DNA of 64,000 bases from Thinopyrum elongatum (GCA_011799875.1 CM022303.1:63886512-63950511); one strand, 5' to 3'; shown: positions 33,275 through 45,489, numbered from the stretch's first letter. Program-made: numbers and translations. The notes: a model not told the origin generated them from the sequence alone.

Positions 33275-33592
33275 TCATACTAGTGGCGCACCACTCAGCA
33301 CACTAATGGCGCACTGCAAAAATGACACTAATGGCGCATCAACCACTAGTGCGCCATTAGTATGCCAAAGCACATGGGTACATATGGCCCCCTGGGAGGC
33401 ATACTAATGGCGCACGGTGGGCTATACTAATGGCGCACTGCATGGTGCGCCATTAGTATACCAGATACTAATGGCGCACCAGGGGTGCGCCATTAGTATT
33501 TAATTCTAATGGCGTGGTGCTAGTGGCGCACCAGTAGTGCGCCATTAGTAGGCAAAACTGGTGCGCCACTAGCAGGCCTTTTCCTAGTAGTG
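33275..33592 (+). repeat. 3' subterminal and terminal repeats of C2
   Basis: About ten copies of 'ACTAATGGCGCACC' or complement, ending GCCTTTTCCTAGTAGTG, the inverse of the left terminus. TAC follows as target duplication. Confidence 0.92.
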
Positions 33593-34920
33593 TACTTCCG
33601 GTTGCAATGAGGGGGCTTCTACCGGAAAACGTTCGATTAGCCATTGTGAAGCTACGTTCATTCCTCAATGCAATCTCTCAGAAGGTAATCGATCCAGAAA
33701 TCATGCCAAGGTTAGAGAATGATTTGGTGCAATGTCTTATTAGTTTCGAGTTGGTGTTCCCACCATCCTTCTTCAATATCATGACGCACGTCCTAGTTCA
33801 CCTAGTCGAAGAGATTGCCATTCTGGGTCCTATATTTCTACACAATATGTTCCCCTTTGAGAGGTTCATGGGAGTCTTAAAGAAATATGTTCATAACCGT
33901 GCTAGGCCAGAAGGAAGCATCTCCAAGGGCCATGAAAATGAGGAGGTCATTGAGTTTTTTGTTGACTTTATTCCTGACCTTAAGCCGATTGGTGTTCCTG
34001 AATCGCGGCCTGAGGGCAGACTGGGTGGAAATGGCACGCTAGGACCGAAAGCAATAATATGTATGGACGGGCATTCTTGGGCGCAAGCACACTACACAGT
34101 TCTATAAAATTCCTCCTTGGTGGCTCCGTATATCGAGGAACACAAGAATATTCTACGCTCCAAACACCCGAAGCAGTTTGACGACTGGATTACACGTGAA
34201 CAAACGGGGACTTTCACTTGTTGGTTGCAGACACGTCTGATGCATGACGACGCTGTTGAAGATGAGATGTACTTGCTGTCCCAGTTAACATCTTCGAATA
34301 TATTGACTTTCAAAGGGTACGAGATAAATGGGAATACATTTTACACGATCGCCCAAGATAAAAAGAGCACCAACCAAAAGAGTGGTGTCCGCTTTGATGC
34401 AGCAAACACCAATAGGCCAAAGGACACATATTATTTTTACATAGAGGAGATATGGGAACTTGACTATGGACGTGGTTTGAAGGTCCCTTTGTTTCGGTGA
34501 AAATGGGTCAATCTAACAGGAGGCGGGGTAACGGAAGACCCGAAGTACGGAATGACAACAGTGGATCTCAACAATCTTGCGTACGCAGACGAACCATTCG
34601 TCCTAGCCAATGATGTGGCGCAGATTTTCTATGTGAAGGACATGTCTATCATGCCGAGAAAAAGAAAAGATAAGGAAGCGAATACATCATACGATGAGCC
34701 AAAGCGCCACATAGTTCTTTCATGGAAAATAAACGTTGTGGGAGTGGAGGACAAGACAGACATGTCAGAAGATTATGAAAAGTTTCATGAAATTGCTCCC
34801 TTCACAGTGAATATTGACCCGAGCATCCAGTTAAATGATGAAGATTGTCCATGGTTACGGCGCAAAGGGACACACGTGAAGAAAAAGTTTTATACCCAAA
34901 TATCCCACTCTGGGATGTGA
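33593..34920 (+). pseudogene. CACTA C1 transposase, C-terminal segment
   Basis: Resumes the frame cut at 22331: 'LPVAMRGLLPENVRLAIVKL' and the DUF4218-like block ('FNIMTHVLVHLVEEIAILGP', 'NMFPFERFMGVLKKYVHNRA', 'RPEGSISKGHENEEVIEFF'), then after TAA (~34105) 'VAPYIEEHKNILRSKHPKQF' and the DUF4216-like block ('YYFYIEEIWELDYGRGLKVP'). TGA at 34498 sits where the family has a residue before 'KWVNL', and the frame continues to TGA 34918. Together with 3340-4348 and 21309-22331 this is the whole transposase, collinear with that of C2. Confidence 0.9.
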
Positions 34921-35269
34921 CCGGCTTCACTGTCATCAATTTCTTCTCTAGTGAGTTTCCGGAGTTATATATCTGGAAAGTCCCACTTCGGACAAACCGA
35001 AGGGAATCTTTTTAATAGTTAGGGTACTTATGTGTTTTGGCTTTTGAAACGCGAAGAAATATTATGTACAAACAAATTATTTCATGCATTATGTAGGACT
35101 TCATTCGCTATTTTTTTGAGCTGAATGACCCTGAAATTCATCTGTTACAAAGGCATTTCATTTTTTAAAACTTATTTCAACTCCATACATTTTGTGCGTT
35201 CAGTATGCACCATTCAAAGCCACGTCATCAATTTTCAACCCTTTCTTACTTCATTTGCTATTTTTCATG
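34921..35269 (+). other. 3' flank of the C1 transposase and first unit of the 338-bp array
   Basis: No ORF. From about 35090 the sequence belongs to the tandem array continued after the foldback element. Confidence 0.6.
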
Positions 35270-37075
35270 GGGATAATTGATTTTATGCCCCTAGTTGGGT
35301 CACACTCAGCAGGTTTACCCCTAGTTTTCAAAAACACTCGTTAATTCACGCCCAAACCACTTTGTTTGTCTTATGCTTTTGCCCTTTAACCGTTTGACCA
35401 TGAATTCTAAAAATTCATAACAAGTTCATACTAACTCAAAAAAATGTGAATAAGATATCAAAATGTTAAGAAAAACATCACCTATATGTGCATGTGATTT
35501 GTGCCCATGAAAAAAGTGTTGGGAAGTCGACATCTCAGTTTGAGCTCATATAATCTCAACATGAATAGTAAAATCTAAAAAATTGAAAAACAATTGAAAA
35601 AAATCTTAAATGTTTTTGTTTTCGAGCATCGGTTTTGAGTGATTGCCATGTTTCATCAGGGAATGACATTCAGGGAAGTCGTGGCAAAAAAACAAAATTA
35701 GCACTCCAAAATGCTTTTGTTTTCGAGCATCGGTTTTGTTTTTTTTTCACCACGACTTACATGTATTTCATTCCCTTATGAAACTTTGCAATAACTCAAA
35801 ACATTCGTCAATGTTTAACACCTAAAAAATTCAGAATTTTTAGAATTAGTTTTAAATTTTTTTTGGATTTTACTGTTCAGGATGAGATCATAGGAGCTCA
35901 ATCTGAGATGGGGACATTCTAACACATTTGTCATGAATGCAAATAACATGCATATATAGGTGATATTTTTATGAACATATTGATATCTTATTGGCATTTT
36001 TCTGAGTAAGTACGAATTTGTTATGATTTTTTTAGAGTGATGGTCAAACGGTCAAAGGGCAAAAGCATAAGACGAGCAAAGTGGTTTGGGCAGGAACGAG
36101 TGTTTTCGGAAACTAGGGGTAAACCTACCGAGGGGGACACAACTAAGGGAATGGAATTAATTATCCCTTTTTCATGCATTTACTGATTTTTTTGAGCTAA
36201 ACGAACCTAAAATTGAAAAGCAGTACAAATGAACTCTGAAAAGGTTGAAAGTTGGCATGGTATCATCATTTCACCCACATAGCATGTGGTAAAAAGTTGA
36301 GAGGGTTACGGCAAAAACTGGATGCACTTCGTGTACAAAATGGACAATCTCTTTCGAAGTATCAGGGTTTCGGACGAAAACTCATCTGTTACAAAGGCAG
36401 TTCATTTTTTGAAACTTATTTCAACTCCAGACTTTTGGTCCGTTCATTATGCACCATTCCAAGCCAAGTCATCAATTTTCAACCCTTTCTGACTTCATTT
36501 GCTATTTTTCATGCATTTACTGATTTTTTGGATCTAAACGACCCTGAAATTGAAAAGCACTACAAAATGAACTCTAAAAAGGTTGAAAGTTGGCATGGTA
36601 TCATCATTTCACCCACATAGCATGTGCTAAAAGGTTGAGAGGGTTACGGCAAAAACTGGATGCACATCGTGTACAAAATGTCCAATCTCTTTCGAAGTAT
36701 CAGGGTTTCGGACGAAAACTCATCTGTTAGAAAGGCATTTCATTTTTTTAAACTTATTTCAACTCCAGACTTTTTGCGCGTTCAGTATGCACCATTCAAA
36801 GGCACATCATCAATTTTCAACCCTTTCTGACTTCATTTGCTATTTTTCATGCATTTAATGGTTTTTTTGAGCTAAGAGACCATGAAATTGAAAAGCACTA
36901 CAAATGAACTCTGAAAAGATTGAAAGTTGGCATGGTATCATCATTTCATCCCACATAGCATGTGCTAAAAAGTTGAGAGGGTTACGACAAAAACTGGATG
37001 CACTTCGTGTACAAAATGGACAATCTCTTTCGAAGGGTTTCGGACGAAAACTCATCTGTTACAAAGGCATTTCTT
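35090..37075 (+). repeat. ~338-bp tandem array of CACTA C1 (split by the foldback element)
   Basis: The phrase TATCATCATTTCA recurs at 36261, 36599 and 36936 (spacing 338 and 337), with 'GGTTACGGCAAAAACTGGATGCAC', 'TTTCGGACGAAAACTCATCTGTTA' and 'TTCAACCCTTTCTGACTTCATTTGC' in each unit. About three and a half units after removal of 35270-36167. Non-coding. It separates the two transcription units of C1. Confidence 0.9.
35270..36167. mobile_element. Foldback Mutator-type element (898 bp)
   Basis: Long terminal inverted repeats: GGGATAATTGATTTTATGCC... at the left and ...GGAATTAATTATCCC at the right, with pairing that can be followed inward for several hundred bases almost to the centre (for example AACCGTTTGACCAT/ATGGTCAAACGGTC and ATCACCTATATGTGCATG/CATGCATATATAGGTGAT). 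A perfect 9-bp target duplication TTTTTCATG lies at 35261-35269 and 36168-36176, the size used by Mutator-like transposases. No coding capacity, so non-autonomous. It inserted in a unit of the 338-bp array. Confidence 0.88.
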
Positions 37076-37397
37076 TTTTCTAAATAACCTAAGGATTACC
37101 AAATTGAATATAATGATAAAACACACTAATATTAAACAGCAGAAAAAAGAATCACTAACAAATCTATTTTTAAAGTAAAGTTATTCACAAACTAGTGATT
37201 CACACAAATTTCAAATAATTCAAATTTAAACTATTCAAATTTTAAAACTACTGGCACTAACAGAAAGTTTATAATTTTTTTGCCTCAAGCAAAAAGATTC
37301 ACTCAGAAACTCTAAATAAACAAAAAACAACTCAGAAACAAAAAATAAAATAAAGCTGAAAAAAAATGAAAAACAAATAAATTAAAAAAAGACCGCC
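37076..37397 (+). other. A-rich spacer in C1
   Basis: Low-complexity A-rich DNA; nothing recognised. Confidence 0.5.
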
Positions 37398-37800
37398 TAC
37401 TGGGCCGCCACGGCCTGCATACGACTAGAAACCCAACCTCTAGTTGGGCCAGGATGCAGGCCCGCAAGGCCCAGTAGGCCCAACAGGGCAGAACAGGTTC
37501 AATAGGCCCACAAAGGCTTGCTTAGAGAGGAGCTCGAGGGAGATGCCGCGGCGGGGCTTATAAGCTGGTGCGGGCGCCTCTCGCTGAGCGAGGTGGGACT
37601 AAACTTGCCCTGCACCACGCCTGCGGGAGCACCAGCCTTTAGTCGCGGTTGGTGGCTCCAACCGCGACTAAAGGGCCCCCCTTTAGTCGCGGTTGGAGCC
37701 ACCAACCGCGACTAAAGGCCTGGCTTCCCGCCGCTTGGCCTGGCCAAAATTGACCTTTAGTCCTGGTTGGTGGCTCCAACCGGGACTAAAGGTGCCTCCT
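37398..37800 (+). promoter_or_regulatory. Internal repeat block and promoter region of C1 unit 2
   Basis: Includes imperfect palindromes ('CTACTGGGCC...GGCCCAGTAG') and, at 37638-37790, three hairpins built on TTTAGTCGCGGTTGG/CCAACCGCGACTAAAG and TTTAGTCCTGGTTGG/CCAACCGGGACTAAAG, the same motif as at 2080-2310. A TATA-like CCTATATATACA (37798-37809) follows directly, as at the left end of C1. This could alternatively be the left end of a separate CACTA, but no CACTA terminus is visible. Confidence 0.65.
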
Positions 37801-38647
37801 ATATATACAAAACTTATGAATTTCTCACTCCATTCTCCCATCGACGCCGAACCAGACGCCGCTAGGGTGCCGCCGTCGCCCGCGCCTCCGCCTGCACCTA
37901 TCGATGCCGCCAGGCTGCCCCCGAGCCCGTCCTCGTCGTCGCCGACGCCGCCGCACCTCTCCTCTCCGATCCGACGCCGCCCCCGACGCCGCCGCGCCTC
38001 TCCTCTCCGATCCGACGCCTCCCCCAACGCCGGCGCCGCCCCCGACGCGCGCCGCCCACGCCGCCCACGCCCGCGCGCCTGCCCTGATGCCGCCGTCGAT
38101 CGCCGCCCACGCCGCCCGCGCCCGCCGGCCTCGACCTCGCCCACTGTGAGCTCTCGCCGCCTCGGCCCTCCAGCAGTTTTTTTTTCACTAGCATGTTTTA
38201 GATTATTATTAATTAGTATACAATGTATGTATATATGTATGTTTAGATGCTTAGTTATAGTATTAATTAGTATATATGTATAGCAATTTTGACATTTTTC
38301 AGAGAAATTTTGATTTTTTTTTTCACTAGATGATTAGATGTATAGAAAAAAGTTGAGGAATTTTGACATTTGAGGAATTAATTAGTATAATGTATGTGTA
38401 GAAATTTTGAGGAATTTTTACATTTGAGGAATTTTGACATTTTTATCCAATGTATAGAAATTAGTATATATATATATATATATTTATGTATACAATCTAT
38501 AGAAAAAAGTTGAGGAATTTTGACATTTGATCCAATGTATAGCAATTAGTATATGTATGTATACAATGTATAGAAAACATTTGAGGAATTTTGACCAAGC
38601 ATAGAAAAAATGTTAAATTTGCATAGAATTTGTTCTCGACGTCAACT
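37801..38647 (+). other. 5' leader and first intron of C1 unit 2
   Basis: A GC-rich, Pro/Arg-coding-like leader (37840-38150, 'CCCACTGTGAGCTC' donor-like end) is followed by AT-rich DNA with simple TA repeats (38468-38485). This is the same sequence of GC-rich leader then AT-rich intron as C2 unit 2. Confidence 0.45.
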
Positions 38648-39034
38648 ATGCCCAGCCCGCATCCTCGTCGTCGACTCGTTCGCGATGACGTCCTGCTTCA
38701 GAGGCGCCATGTCCGGGACTGGGCTCCGCCGGGCTAGCACTGGGAGATGCTACCTTAAGGGGCACGCATATTGGTGAGGAACCCGCCTCCCGTCGTCGAC
38801 CCGGAGCTTCTTTGGTGGCGGTCGCGTGGGCCACATTCGGTGCGGAGGCTGGCGTCCCCCACGGAGGTGGTACGTCACCGTGTCAGGGAGGAGGACGAGC
38901 ACGTCCGTCGCTACATGGTTGCGTTGGACGTCAGGTTCTCCAATACCTGGCAGGTTCTTCAGGGATCTCACCCGAGCTATGATCCCATGATCGTTCCTTT
39001 TCTTTGGGTGTCCACCGCGAGTGATGTTAGCTAG
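38648..39034 (+). pseudogene. C1 unit 2, first coding exon (degenerate)
   Basis: ATG 38648 opens MPSPHPRRRLVRDDVLLQRR. Stops near 38735 and 38755 interrupt it, then it is open 38771-39034 (VVDPELLWWRSRG, 'EEDEHVRRYMVALDVRFSNT', 'LQGSHPSYDPMIVPFLWV'). I know this only as a recurrent ORF of Triticeae CACTAs, without assigned function. Confidence 0.45.
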
Positions 39035-39044
39035 TGATGTTATA

Positions 39045-39225
39045 TATATGATAATATTCGAGATGTATTAGTGATAATACTTGAGATGTATTCGAGATTA
39101 TATTCGATAATATTTGAGACGATGTATTCGACATTATATTATTCGATAATATTCGAGACGATGTATTCGAGATTATATTCGATGATGCATATTATCTGGA
39201 TTATTCGAGATGTATATTATCTACT
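39045..39225 (+). repeat. AT-rich short tandem repeats
   Basis: Units around 'GATGTATTCGAGATTATATTCGATAATATTCGAGAC', several imperfect copies, in an intron-like stretch of C1 unit 2. Confidence 0.7.
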
Positions 39226-39314
39226 ATGATTCAGTTTTTCCTTATTGATTGCACGCATTCTAATTTGAATACTAAATTGTTTTATCTTTCTTCTGGATTA
39301 GTTAAATCAAAGCT

Positions 39315-41312
39315 ATGGACAATACCGGCAGAGAAGGAGAAGAGACTATGTTCGACATCATACGCTCCCCGAGCCCAGATGAGAATGAAGAAGATGACGG
39401 CTCGCAATATCTGAACAATACCGGTGAGGGTATGATATTTGATGAAGACGAACGAATAGATGAAGTCCACAGCAATGATGACGAAGGAAATGTTGTTCTT
39501 CAAATAACAAAGACCGACGAGGTATATTTATATAAGGCATCTGGTGATCATCACATGTTTTAATTGGTTTGTATATATATTAACGAATCGATCTTTCTTT
39601 TTTTATCCCTCCGGATTGAGCAAATCTTCTACAAGCAGCAGGACAGTTCGAGGCCCGGCCAAAAAGTTGCAGGCTGGCGTAAAGTACAACATCGATGCTA
39701 TTAAACCAAATGGCGAACCGCTTGAACCTAAGAAGAATGCGAACAAGTTCATTCGTCAATGCGGAGTTATTGTCAGGGACCAAATCCCGATCTCCGTTCA
39801 AGAATGGAAAAAGCCAACAAACGGAGATCCAGATGTTACTTTTGTCTCCAAAAGAGCAAAAGATCTGCTTTGGGAATCACTCATGTCACATTTCACCCTA
39901 CCAGATCATTTGACAGATGTCGATCTAGAGAGAGTCAAGAAGAGTGCTCTTAAGAAGATGGCGATAGCATTCAACAACCACAAGAAAAATATATGGGCCG
40001 CGTACATCAAAGTAGGAAAATAGACTCCAGGATTCAAGGGAACACTGGAGAAGGCAAGAGATCACTGGGACGCTTTCGTGAAGTTCAAGGAATCGGAAAC
40101 AGCTCAGGAACGGTCGAGAAAAAACAAGATTAATGCTGTGAAAAAGAAGTGGCACCATAATCTGGGGCCAGGTGGCTACGAGGTGGCCTGGCCTAAGTGG
40201 GATATCGTAGAGCAAGAGATGATTGCTGCCGGGGTCACTCCAGTTACATTGAGCTGGCCCCCCAGGTGCAGGACTTGGTTTTATGCGCATGGGGGGAAGT
40301 TGGACCCAAAGACAGGGCTGGTTTTGGAGCGGGCAAGTATTAAAGAAGCCTCCGGCGGTTTACTTGTTGAAATAGAAGAGGCTCGAACGGGGGCGTTCAT
40401 AGCCAACAGAGAGAATGATGAGCTTACGCTCACGCTGAAGAATCCTGAACACCCGGGAAGAACACGAGGCAAAGGCGTTGTTCCGTGGTTTGAGGGGCTT
40501 GCGGATTGGAACGCCGATTACAGAAGCCGTGCGAGAAAGAGGTAGCAGGAGGAGGAGAATAGGAAGCTGCAGGAGGAGAAGAGGAAGGAGAAAGCAGACC
40601 GCCTTCAACTTGTAGAATCAAAGCACGCAGAGTTGGAACACGCTTTCATGCGGCAGCAGGAACAGATCGACTGACATAGCCAGGAAAGGGCGTCTCAGCT
40701 GCAGCAGCAAGCAGATCCAGCATTGGATTGCACCGTCCCATCTATGCCGAGAAGCAGCATGGGTTCCACCCAGGCCGATGATGAACTGCTGGCTAGATAC
40801 CATGTGGATGATATCAAAGATAGGGCTACTTGGGAGCTAGACATGAAAGTGAAGAACATATCCATGAAGGTGGTGAACGGCTATGCTTTAACAAATCCCC
40901 CTGAAGCAACCTTCCATTGCAATCCGATTCCAGCTGGTTATGCTCGTGTCGGGGTTGATGAAGTGATGTCAGGATATTACGAGCTAGAGCTTGACATTCC
41001 TGGAGGTGACGAGGAGAGCACACTGGGAGAGGCCATACATCGTATCATTCTATGCAAACGGATTGCATCGTCTTTCCAAGGCCACCGATTCCTGCTGCAA
41101 CAAGTCCGCCACCGCATCAGCCGACTCCTGCTCCTCCAAGTCCGGTGCCGCGTTAGTCGACTCCTGCTCCTCCAAGTCCGGCGCCGCGTCAGTCGACTCC
41201 TCCTCCTCCAAGTCCGGCACCGCGTCAGCCGACTCCTCCACCTCCAAGTCCGGCACCACGTCAGCCGTCTCTGCCGCCTCAGCAACAGCAGAAGAGAGGC
41301 ACCGCAGCTACG
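39315..41312 (+). pseudogene. C1 unit 2: Transposase_24/Tnp1-like protein, N-terminal two thirds
   Basis: Exon 39315-39521 (MDNTGREGEETMFDIIRSPS, acidic, 69 codons) ends at a GTATAT donor. The next exon starts near 39613 (GLSKSSTSSRTVRGPAKK); its acceptor is not clear. It holds the Transposase_24-type domain ('YNIDAIKPNGEPLEPKKNAN', 'WHHNLGPGGYEVAWPKWD'), a coiled coil ('RKLQEEKRKEKADRLQLVE') and the domain preceding the linker ('MKVVNGYALTNPPEATFHC', 'LGEAIHRIIL'). Breaks: TAG 40021, TAG ~40543, TGA ~40672 and a frameshift near 41060. It ends in a Pro-rich repeat region where the chromovirus inserted (41313) and resumes at 54646. Confidence 0.85.
41105..41280 (+). repeat. Coding 36-bp repeats: Pro-rich linker of C1 unit 2
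   Basis: Five imperfect copies of a 36-base unit, read in the restored frame as 12-residue repeats of the form PPPPSPAPRQPT, then LPPQQQQKRG. Typical of the variable linker between the middle domain and the Ulp1-like domain. Confidence 0.8.
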
Positions 41313-44300
41313 TGTGATGCCCCCGGCCCGATCATGCACTAATCATACACGCAAATGCAAACGATCAAGCCTAAGGACTCACGGGAAGATATCACAACAC
41401 AACTCTAAAAGATAAATAAAGTCATACAAGCTTTATATTACAAGCCAGGGGCCTCAAGGGCTCGAATACATAAGCTTGCGAACAAGCGTCAGCGGAAGCA
41501 TCAGATATCTGAGTACAGATATAAAAGAAAGCACAGAAAGGCCTTTAGAAAGGCGGGGCAAAATAAAACACTACGATCGAAAGGCGTAGGCCTCCTGCCT
41601 AGGACCCTCCGATCCTACACCTGGTCGTCAGTCCAACTCGTCGTAGTATCCATCCTTGGGGTGGTAGTAGTAGTCGATTGACGGGGCATCTGTCTCAAGG
41701 GGCTCCGTCCTCTGGTCACGACAAACTGATATGGGGAGAAAAGGAAAACAAAGCAACCATGAGTACTCAGAAGTACTCAGCAAGCAAGGATCTACACTAC
41801 ATATGCAACATTTTCAAGGGGAGGCTGTATATATGGACTGGGCTGCAGAAATGCCAGAATAGAGAGAAGGCCTAGTCCTATCGAAGACTAGCATCTTCAG
41901 CGGTCTTGCAGAAATAGAAGAGGGTAGAACCGGTCAATATAATGTAGTAGTAACATTAAGTCTCATCCTCACCCAGAGATCCTTTCTCGACTCCCTGCGA
42001 GAAAGCAATCCCAGAGCCATACAGTCATCAACCTCGTCCTGAGATCCCTTCTCGAGTCCCTGCGAGAAGCAATCCCAGAGCCTCATATCCAGGTCTCATA
42101 TCATGATCTAGCTGTATTGATCGGGATACAACTCCGAGTGTCCGTTACCGTAGGACAGGCTATCGATAGAAGTTTTTCTTCCCTGCAGGGGTGCACCAAC
42201 TTACCCAACACGCTCGATTAACTCCGGCCGGACACACTTTCCTGGGTCATGCCCGGCCTCGGCCAAACGACACATCGCAACCCTACCTACAGCTCAGCAG
42301 AGAGGTCCCCGCCGGTCTACATCCTAAGCACAAGGGGGTCTTGGCCATCGCCCCTCGCCCTCCAGGTCGTTGCGCATAGGGTGGATACCAGCATCGCCTC
42401 GGGTGGCCGACAAGATACGACCGTGCCGCCATGCTGAACTGGACGTCTGACAGAGCTTTCGGCTGATTCATACGATGCAGAACGCCCATACTATGCCCAC
42501 GTGATGGTTAGTTCTATCAGGCCAGAGACCTGCTCGGATCAAATATCCAAATCGTTAGGACTAGGGGCTTGCGGTAACGAGCAGAGACTCACGAAAGATG
42601 TGACCCCGTCGCCCCGTCTCGAGGTCTTGCTGCAAGGGTTAAGAATGCCCGGCCGCGCCTCGTATTCACCACTCGGGCACCACACTGGCACCCGTCTTCA
42701 CAACACTCGCCTCTCAGGCGCACGCGGGTACCCCTCAGGGTCGACCCGCCTATCCAAGTAACAGTGTAAATTCCAAGTATCCGTGTGTCCATAACATCAG
42801 GGGAATCCGAGGTATCACCCTCGTTGGATTCCTACACGATGTATCCGTCAAGGTGAACTCGGAGGAATCACCCTCTCTGGGTCCACACTTGAGGTGTTGT
42901 ACGACAGCGTCGTTATCGGAAGCGGTGAAGGAGGAATCACCCTCGATGACCACGACCGAATAGCTACTCTACAGAGTTAACATAAGAAGTGCTACACGAG
43001 GTATCACCCTCGGCACTCGATAGTAACGCTGCAGTGTCCTTACAACTAAAGGGGGTGATGTGCGGTGTCGGGGCCTGGTCTTCAATCCCGTTGATCGGGT
43101 CTTCTGACGATCCAGCGCGGCAGTCGGGATAAGTGGGGTCACTGATAGGTCTCTACTCAGCCTATACTAAACGGTTTAGGGTATGCATGTAATTATCAAC
43201 AGCAGGTTACAATAAACAGGCTATGCATCAGAATAGGTAAAGCAGTAGCAGCAGCAATTCTAATGCAAGCATGAGAAATAGAATGGGCGATATCGGTATG
43301 ATCAAAGGGGGGGCTTGCCTGGTTGCTCGGCGGCAAGGGCAAGGTTGTCAATGCTGTCTTCGGGCTCCGGAGCTGCGTCGGTCTCGGGGACGACGTCGAG
43401 GTCGGGGGCTATCGAGAGAGAAGAGGGGGAGGAAACAGTATAAATATAGAGCAAACATAAGCAACACGGAGCAGGCCATGCTAACGTGCAGTGCAGGGTT
43501 GCCTGAAGACATGTCCAAGTCATTTAGTTATTTTAGGAATTTGTTTGGAATTATTTTATTAAGGTCATACACTATTCATTTATCTGAAATAGGCAAAAAG
43601 TTGCATGTTCAGATAGTTAGAGGCATCTAACAGGTATGTGGGTAGCGTATTCGGATCCGTCTCATTTTTCTGATCATTTTTCATATATAAATTATTTTCA
43701 TCGGAGTTACGGATTAAAAGATATGATTTTCTGGAATTTATGTAATTATTTGAATCAACATTATCCGAAACAGTAGCAGGGTGACGTCACTGTGATGTAA
43801 TGCTGACGTCAGTAGTCAACGGTCGGCAGACCAGGGTCAAACCTGACCAGTGGGGCCCACATGTCAGCCTCTGATTAGTCTAAACAGAATTTATTTTTAA
43901 CTAATCAACTAATTAGGCTAGTGGGCCCACATGTCAGTGTGTAATTAGGTTAAAATAATTAACTTAATGAAAATAATTAATTAACAGGCGTTGGGGCCCA
44001 TGTGTCAGTGACATAGCCGGCCCAGTCAGCAGCGCTGACCATTCAACTGGGCCCGCGGGGCCCGGCGGTCAGTGGCACAGTCGGTGGGGGCCACGTGCCA
44101 CGTCGGCGCCGGCCACCGGAGCACGCCGGCGAGCTCGAACGCGGCGCCGAGCTCCGGCGAGCCCGGGTTTCGCCCACAGGGCATCTCTGAGGGTGTGCTT
44201 GGGCTCTAACGAACGGGCGCAGTGAGCCGCATCACGTGGTGGTGGTGGTTGGCCCCGGGGGTGGTCGGAACGACGCCGGCGACGGCGGTTGGCGGCGGGG

Positions 44301-45489
44301 CTCTCGGGTGGTGCTCGGGCGCATGGCTGCAGTGGGCTAGCGAGCAAAGCAAAAGGCGGGGCGGCCTCTACGGCTCACCAGGAGCACGTTGGTGCTGCGG
44401 GACCGAGCCGAGCGGCTCTGGGAGTGCATCAATGGCAGCGACGGCGGCGGACAGAGCACGAGCACGGTGGCGGCGAGCTACGGCGACGGGGAGAGCGCAG
44501 GGAGAGAGGGAGGAGGATGGGGGTGCTCACGTAGAGCCTGTAGGTGTGCGTAAGCGAGCTCGGGGAGGGCTTGCCAAAGGGAATCGACGACGGCGCGCGG
44601 CGGCGATCCGAGGAGGGAGGAGGGCTCGAGGAGGCGCTGCGGTGGCTCCGGGCTTCGGTTAGTTGGCGTAGCCGACATAGTCGACGTCGAGGAGCATGGT
44701 GGGCACGTTCGCGAGGCGGGGCGGTGACGGTGGCCGCGTAGCTCAACCGCGGCCGTCCATGGCGGCGTCGGGTGAGGTGGGAGAGGAGAGGGACGAGGCA
44801 GGGAGAGGGGGAAGTGAGGCAAGGGAGTGCCAGGGGGGTCGAGGAGGGGGCCTTGTAGGTGCTGGCGTGGGCGTGGCGTGCTGTCGAGCAGCGATGAGGG
44901 GGGGGCCTGGCCACGCGCGGCAGGTGCTCGACAGCGCGCGCGTGAGCAGTGCGAGGTGAGGGACGGCGCGGGGGTGGGCTGGGCCGCGCTGTAGCACTAG
45001 GCCTAGTGCACAGTAGATCCTTTAGGCCTTTTTCCTTTTCTCTTTTTCTGATTCTTTTCTTTTCTATTCTGTTAATTGTTTAGGCCCCAAATGGTTTTTG
45101 TAAAAAGGGAGACCTAGTCCATAATTACCAGTGCTTTATACCCTAACACCAAAAACTGCTTTGGGCAAAACATCATTTCATATATGTTTTAAATAAATTA
45201 AAAGGTTACTAAATGTTATTTTCAGCCACTGTTTTAAGTTGATTGAGTCACTTACCCAATTTTAATAATGTTGTTTACAATTTTAACATAGCCTCTGATT
45301 TATCTACTATTTATTGAACATTTTAGTTCTTATGTTGGACAACTTTTATATTTCACTTTCATTTAAATTTGAATTGGAGTTAGGAGTTGAAATGCAATAT
45401 GATGCAAATGATGATCATGCACTGTTAAACAAGATGCCATGGCATAATCAAAAGGGTGATTACTGTAGTTAACCACCGGGGGTGTTACA
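41313..45489 (-). repeat. 3' LTR of the chromovirus (element runs on the minus strand)
   Basis: TGTGATGCCCCCGGCCCGAT...GGGGGTGTTACA, nearly identical to 50452-54645 over 4.2 kb. It lacks 19 bases present in the other LTR near 52874. It includes a GC-rich section (44060-44960) with long but meaningless open frames on both strands, and short near-duplicate phrases such as 'CTCGA(C/G)TCCCTGCGAGAA' (41983-42070). Confidence 0.93.

Larger units (their letters stand above)
22332..33592 (+). mobile_element. CACTA transposon C2, nearly complete
   Basis: Terminal inverted repeats CACTACTAGGAAAAGG...CCTTTTCCTAGTAGTG, with target duplication TAC on both sides (22329-22331, 33593-33595). 11.26 kb. Subterminal repeats of the 'ACTAATGGCGCACCA/TGGTGCGCCATTAGT' type lie at both ends and in an internal block (27165-27300). 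Unit 1 is the transposase (23329-26864). Unit 2 is a Transposase_24/Tnp1-like protein with a Ulp1-like domain (28916-32531). A small membrane protein (32777-33031) follows. Few inactivating mutations, so it is much younger than C1, into whose transposase gene it inserted. Confidence 0.95.

Noticed and set aside
37693..38283. 196-residue Pro/Arg-rich plus-strand ORF
   Set aside because: Begins inside the hairpin repeats, is simple GC-rich leader sequence, and both strands are open. Treated as untranslated leader of C1 unit 2.
44060..44997. Several long open frames on both strands (also at 53160-54102)
   Set aside because: They lie in a GC-rich part of the chromovirus LTR, occur in both LTR copies in several frames at once, are Arg/Pro/Ala/Gly-rich low complexity, and have no recognisable domain. 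Open because of base composition, not coding.
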